From Bacteroidaceae bacterium (GTDB lineage Bacteria > Bacteroidota > Bacteroidia > Bacteroidales > Bacteroidaceae): a stretch of DNA of 41,793 nucleotides. The position numbers were made by a program, and so were the translations under genes. Positions 39,393 to 41,793 of this stretch are shown one piece after another (the stretch's first letter is position 1; the number at the start of each line of letters is the position of its first letter). A model generated the notes under the pieces. That model was not told where the DNA came from. It was given only the letters and a program-made list of their open reading frames with translations, and searched no databases. The DNA lies in NCBI GenBank assembly GCA_017483605.1, contig JAFUWG010000043.1, positions 1 to 41,793 on the forward strand, written 5' to 3'.

Positions 39393-40211
39393 ATGGGACC
39401 CATCGGCATCTTCGACTCTGGCTATGGAGGTTTGACCATTCTTGAAGGCATCCGCAACCGCTTGCCCCAATACGACTACATCTACCTCGGCGACAATGCA
39501 CGTGCCCCTTACGGCACGCGCTCGTTCGACGTGGTGTATGAGTTCACCTTGCAAGCCGTCAAGAAACTCTTCGAGTTCGGATGCCCCCTTGTCATTCTGG
39601 GTTGCAACACCGCCTCTGCCAAAGCCCTGCGTTCCATCCAGCAAAACTACCTCCCCACTGCCGCCCCCGACCGCCGGGTGCTTGGAGTCATCCGCCCCAC
39701 GGCTGAAGTGGTGGGTCAGATGTCCCACACAGGACACATCGGCGTGCTCGCCACAGAAGGTACCATCAAGTCTGAGTCTTACAAACTGGAAATCACGAAA
39801 CTCTATCCCCAGTGTACCGTCATCGGGCAAGCATGTCCCATGTGGGTGCCGCTGGTAGAATGTGGCGAATTTGACAAACCAGGAGCCGACTACTTCGTCA
39901 AGGATTCTCTTGACAAACTCCTTGCCCAAGACCCCCTCATTGACACCATTATCCTCGGATGTACCCACTTTCCCCTGCTCCTACCCAAAATTCGCCGCTA
40001 CACACCCGAAGGCATCACGCTTATTCCGCAGGGGCAGTACATTGCCGTCAGCCTTGAAGATTACCTCCATCGCCACCCAGAAATGAACCAACGACTCACA
40101 CAAGGCGGCACCACCCAATACCTCACCAGCGAATCCACCACCAAATTCCGTGAATCCGCCAGCCTTTTCCTCAAAGAAAACATCACGGCACAGCGTGTCA
40201 CATTGAACTGA
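39393..40211 (+). CDS. murI: Glutamate racemase
   Basis: The product has 272 residues. It converts L- to D-glutamate for peptidoglycan. GIFDSGYGGLT (5-15) carries the N-terminal Asp/Ser, GCNTASA (70-76) the first catalytic Cys71, and LGCTHFPLL the second catalytic Cys. YLGDNARAPYGTR binds substrate. It begins directly after the stop of the preceding gene with no spacer (TAA then ATG), so it depends on coupling within the envelope run. Confidence 0.95.
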   Translation: MGPIGIFDSGYGGLTILEGIRNRLPQYDYIYLGDNARAPYGTRSFDVVYEFTLQAVKKLFEFGCPLVILGCNTASAKALRSIQQNYLPTAAPDRRVLGVIRPTAEVVGQMSHTGHIGVLATEGTIKSESYKLEITKLYPQCTVIGQACPMWVPLVECGEFDKPGADYFVKDSLDKLLAQDPLIDTIILGCTHFPLLLPKIRRYTPEGITLIPQGQYIAVSLEDYLHRHPEMNQRLTQGGTTQYLTSESTTKFRESASLFLKENITAQRVTLN

Positions 40212-40232
40212 CGCTATGCCGTGTGTACTAAG

Positions 40233-40305
40233 TCGGGATGACGTGACTCGAACACGCGACCCCTACGTCCCGAACGTAGTGCGCTACCAACTGCGCTACA
40301 TCCCG
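40233..40305 (-). tRNA. tRNA-Pro, anticodon CGG
   Basis: On the minus strand the sequence folds as a 73-base cloverleaf: acceptor arms CGGGATG and CATCCCG, D-arm GCGC ... GCGC, anticodon arm CTACG-TTCGGGA-CGTAG (anticodon CGG) and a T-arm with GTTCGAGT. The discriminator is A and CCA is not encoded. It reads CCG proline codons. Confidence 0.95.
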
Positions 40306-40322
40306 ATTGCGATGATAACAAG

Positions 40323-40350
40323 GCTGTTTCGGACTTTTCTCTGAAACAGC
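40323..40350 (-). other. Hairpin in the tRNA-Pro leader
   Basis: GCTGTTTC (40323-40330) pairs perfectly with GAAACAGC (40343-40350) around a 12-base loop. It lies between the tRNA promoter and the tRNA 5' end, and may guide processing of the precursor. Confidence 0.5.
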
Positions 40351-40353
40351 GTG

Positions 40354-40384
40354 CAAAAGTAGGCATTTTATTTGAGCCTGCCAA
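40354..40384 (-). promoter_or_regulatory. Promoter of tRNA-Pro
   Basis: On the minus strand: TTGG (40384-40381), a 19-base spacer, TACTTTTG (40361-40354). The -33 part deviates from TTTG. Confidence 0.6.
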
Positions 40385-40506
40385 TTTTTTCGGCATATTT
40401 TTGACGAGTTGCAAACCAAATGTTACAACTCATTCTTAAAATTTCCTCTTTTCCTAACATTTTGTGATAAATAAATTAAAAATTTTAGAAATAAGACACG
40501 ATGCCC

Positions 40507-40537
40507 TTTGTGTAGAAAAGAGAAATTCTTACCTTTG
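40507..40537 (+). promoter_or_regulatory. Promoter of pckA
   Basis: TTTG at 40507-40510, a 19-base spacer and TACCTTTG at 40530-40537 fully match the Bacteroidetes consensus. It implies a leader of about 80 bases before the ATG at 40624, long enough for regulation. Confidence 0.85.
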
Positions 40538-40623
40538 TACCTCGGTGGTAGCGGTATGCTTGCCTCCACAGGATAAAAGAGTAGAAAGATTTATTATTCA
40601 CATTATTAAATTATAAAAGTACT

Positions 40624-41793
40624 ATGGCATTAGATTTGACAAAGTATGGCATCACTGGCAGCACAGTGATTGCACACAATCCTTCTTACGAGGAACTCTA
40701 CAAGGCTGAAATCAATCCTGCTCTCGAAGGCTACGAGAAGGGTCAGGAAACTGAACTCGGTGCAGTGAACGTGATGACAGGTATCTTCACAGGTCGTTCT
40801 CCTAAGGACAAGTATATCGTTGACAACGACGAGAGCCACGACAACGTGTGGTGGACTTCTGACGCATACAAGAACGACAACCACCCCATGTCTGAGGACG
40901 TTTGGGCACAGGTGAAGGAAATCGCAAAGAAGGAACTCAGCAACAAGCAACTCTATGTGGTTGACGCATTCTGCGGTGCTAACGAGGCTACTCGTTTGGC
41001 CGTTCGCTTCATCGTTGAGGTGGCATGGCAGGCACACTTCGTTGAGAACATGTTCATCCAGCCAACCAAGGAAGAACTTGCTAACTTCGAGCCAAACTTC
41101 GTTATCTACAATGCTTCTAAGGCAAAGGTTGAGAACTACAAGGAACTGGGTCTGAACTCTGAGACTTGCGTTGCTTTCAACACGAAGAGCCGCGAGCAGG
41201 TCATCATCAACACTTGGTACGGTGGTGAGATGAAGAAGGGTATGTTCTCTATGCAGAACTACTACCTCCCACTCAAGGGCATCGCTTCTATGCACTGCTC
41301 TGCCAACACCGACATGGAAGGCAAGAACACTGCCATCTTCTTCGGCCTCTCTGGTACAGGTAAGACTACCCTCTCTACTGATCCAAAGCGTCTCCTCATC
41401 GGTGACGACGAGCACGGATGGGACGACGAGGGCGTGTTCAACCTCGAAGGTGGTTGCTACGCTAAGGTCATCAACCTCTCTAAGGAGAACGAGCCTGACA
41501 TCTACGGCGCTATCAAGCGTAACGCTCTCCTCGAGAACGTAACCGTTGACAAGGACGGCAAGATTGACTTCGCCGACAAGAGCGTGACTGAGAACACTCG
41601 CGTTTCTTACCCAATCGACCACATCAAGAACATCGTGAAGAAGGTTGCCGGCAAGAGCGCAGGTCCTGCTGCCAAGAACGTTATCTTCCTGTCTGCTGAC
41701 GCATTCGGCGTACTGCCTCCAGTGTCTATCCTCACTCCAGAGCAGACTCAGTACTACTTCCTCTCTGGCTTCACTGCAAAACTCGCCGGTACA
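40624..41793 (+). CDS. pckA: ATP-dependent phosphoenolpyruvate carboxykinase, cut by the window edge
   Basis: 390 residues of about 535 are visible; the frame is open to the last base. The enzyme interconverts oxaloacetate and phosphoenolpyruvate with ATP; in Prevotella-like fermenters it is known mainly for fixing carbon dioxide on the way to succinate. [10 protein letters not shown] binds substrate, [13 protein letters not shown] is the kinase-1a (P-loop) motif with the following acidic metal site [15 protein letters not shown], and GGCYAKVI follows. Codons are strongly biased toward a few per amino acid (for example AAG, AAC, CGT), fitting high expression. Confidence 0.95.
   Translation, partial: MALDLTKYGITGSTVIAHNPSYEELYKAEINPALEGYEKGQETELGAVNVMTGIFTGRSPKDKYIVDNDESHDNVWWTSDAYKNDNHPMSEDVWAQVKEIAKKELSNKQLYVVDAFCGANEATRLAVRFIVEVAWQAHFVENMFIQPTKEELANFEPNFVIYNASKAKVENYKELGLNSETCVAFNTKSREQVIINTWYGGEMKKGMFSMQNYYLPLKGIASMHCSANTDMEGKNTAIFFGLSGTGKTTLSTDPKRLLIGDDEHGWDDEGVFNLEGGCYAKVINLSKENEPDIYGAIKRNALLENVTVDKDGKIDFADKSVTENTRVSYPIDHIKNIVKKVAGKSAGPAAKNVIFLSADAFGVLPPVSILTPEQTQYYFLSGFTAKLAGT

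Noticed and set aside
40537-40623. Riboswitch in the pckA leader
   Set aside because: The ~80-base leader shows only short GC stems and no recognised aptamer motif.

Overview
The window looks like a chromosomal segment of a Bacteroidota bacterium, most likely Prevotella in the broad sense. The signs are Bacteroidetes-type promoters (TTTG, about 19 bases, TAnnTTTG) before many genes, a fused MurF-alanine racemase, a PorZ-like type IX secretion component and a large secreted protein with a type IX-like C-terminal tail, a zinc-less sirtuin, a BamA gene followed by three OmpH-family chaperone genes, and DUF5686/DUF6242/DUF6089-type envelope proteins. There is no rRNA, phage, insertion sequence or CRISPR array. 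One tRNA-Pro(CGG) is present and pckA runs off the right edge.

Region by region. 1-5.3 kb is accessory: a 610-residue secreted protein, a 1.4 kb repeat island (four 77-bp tandem copies, palindromes, and an eight-unit 23-bp array that flips polarity in its middle), a Phd/YefM-like antitoxin with only the tail of its toxin, several very small ORFs, a small retropepsin-like protein and a small secreted protein. 5.3-9.0 kb is a 1213-residue modular surface or secreted protein. 9.1-10.1 kb is a two-gene module of unknown function lying between two copies of a ~121-bp direct repeat; each copy carries the end of the upstream gene, a terminator and a promoter. 10.2-14.4 kb holds prmC (with two low-complexity insertions), a short repeat encoding IPVHELI-like peptides, porZ and a family 2 glycosyltransferase. 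14.4-20.2 kb, on the minus strand, holds a lipoprotein, a GSCFA protein, murF-alr and a C10 cysteine protease. 20.4-25.9 kb holds gpmI, a DUF5686 outer membrane protein and a dicarboxylate/amino acid symporter. RNase R (minus strand) is divergent from an epimerase / PAP2 / radical SAM run, followed by a sirtuin. 32.3-40.2 kb is an envelope-biogenesis run: DUF6242 lipoprotein, DUF6089 protein, uppS, bamA, three ompH genes and murI. Then come tRNA-Pro and pckA.

Genes that fit together: uppS, murI and murF-alr supply peptidoglycan carrier lipid and D-amino acids; BamA with OmpH proteins assembles outer membrane proteins; PorZ serves type IX secretion, the probable route for the 1213-residue protein.

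The most unusual signal is that two small gene modules (about 3951-4720 and 9091-10115) each sit between direct repeats that duplicate the neighbouring gene's control or terminal sequence, so the neighbours stay intact. This looks like a way of adding small gene cassettes that could also be lost cleanly by recombination. A second theme is repeat DNA inserted in frame inside core genes (prmC and GSCFA). All family assignments are from reading the sequence and memory; no search was run.
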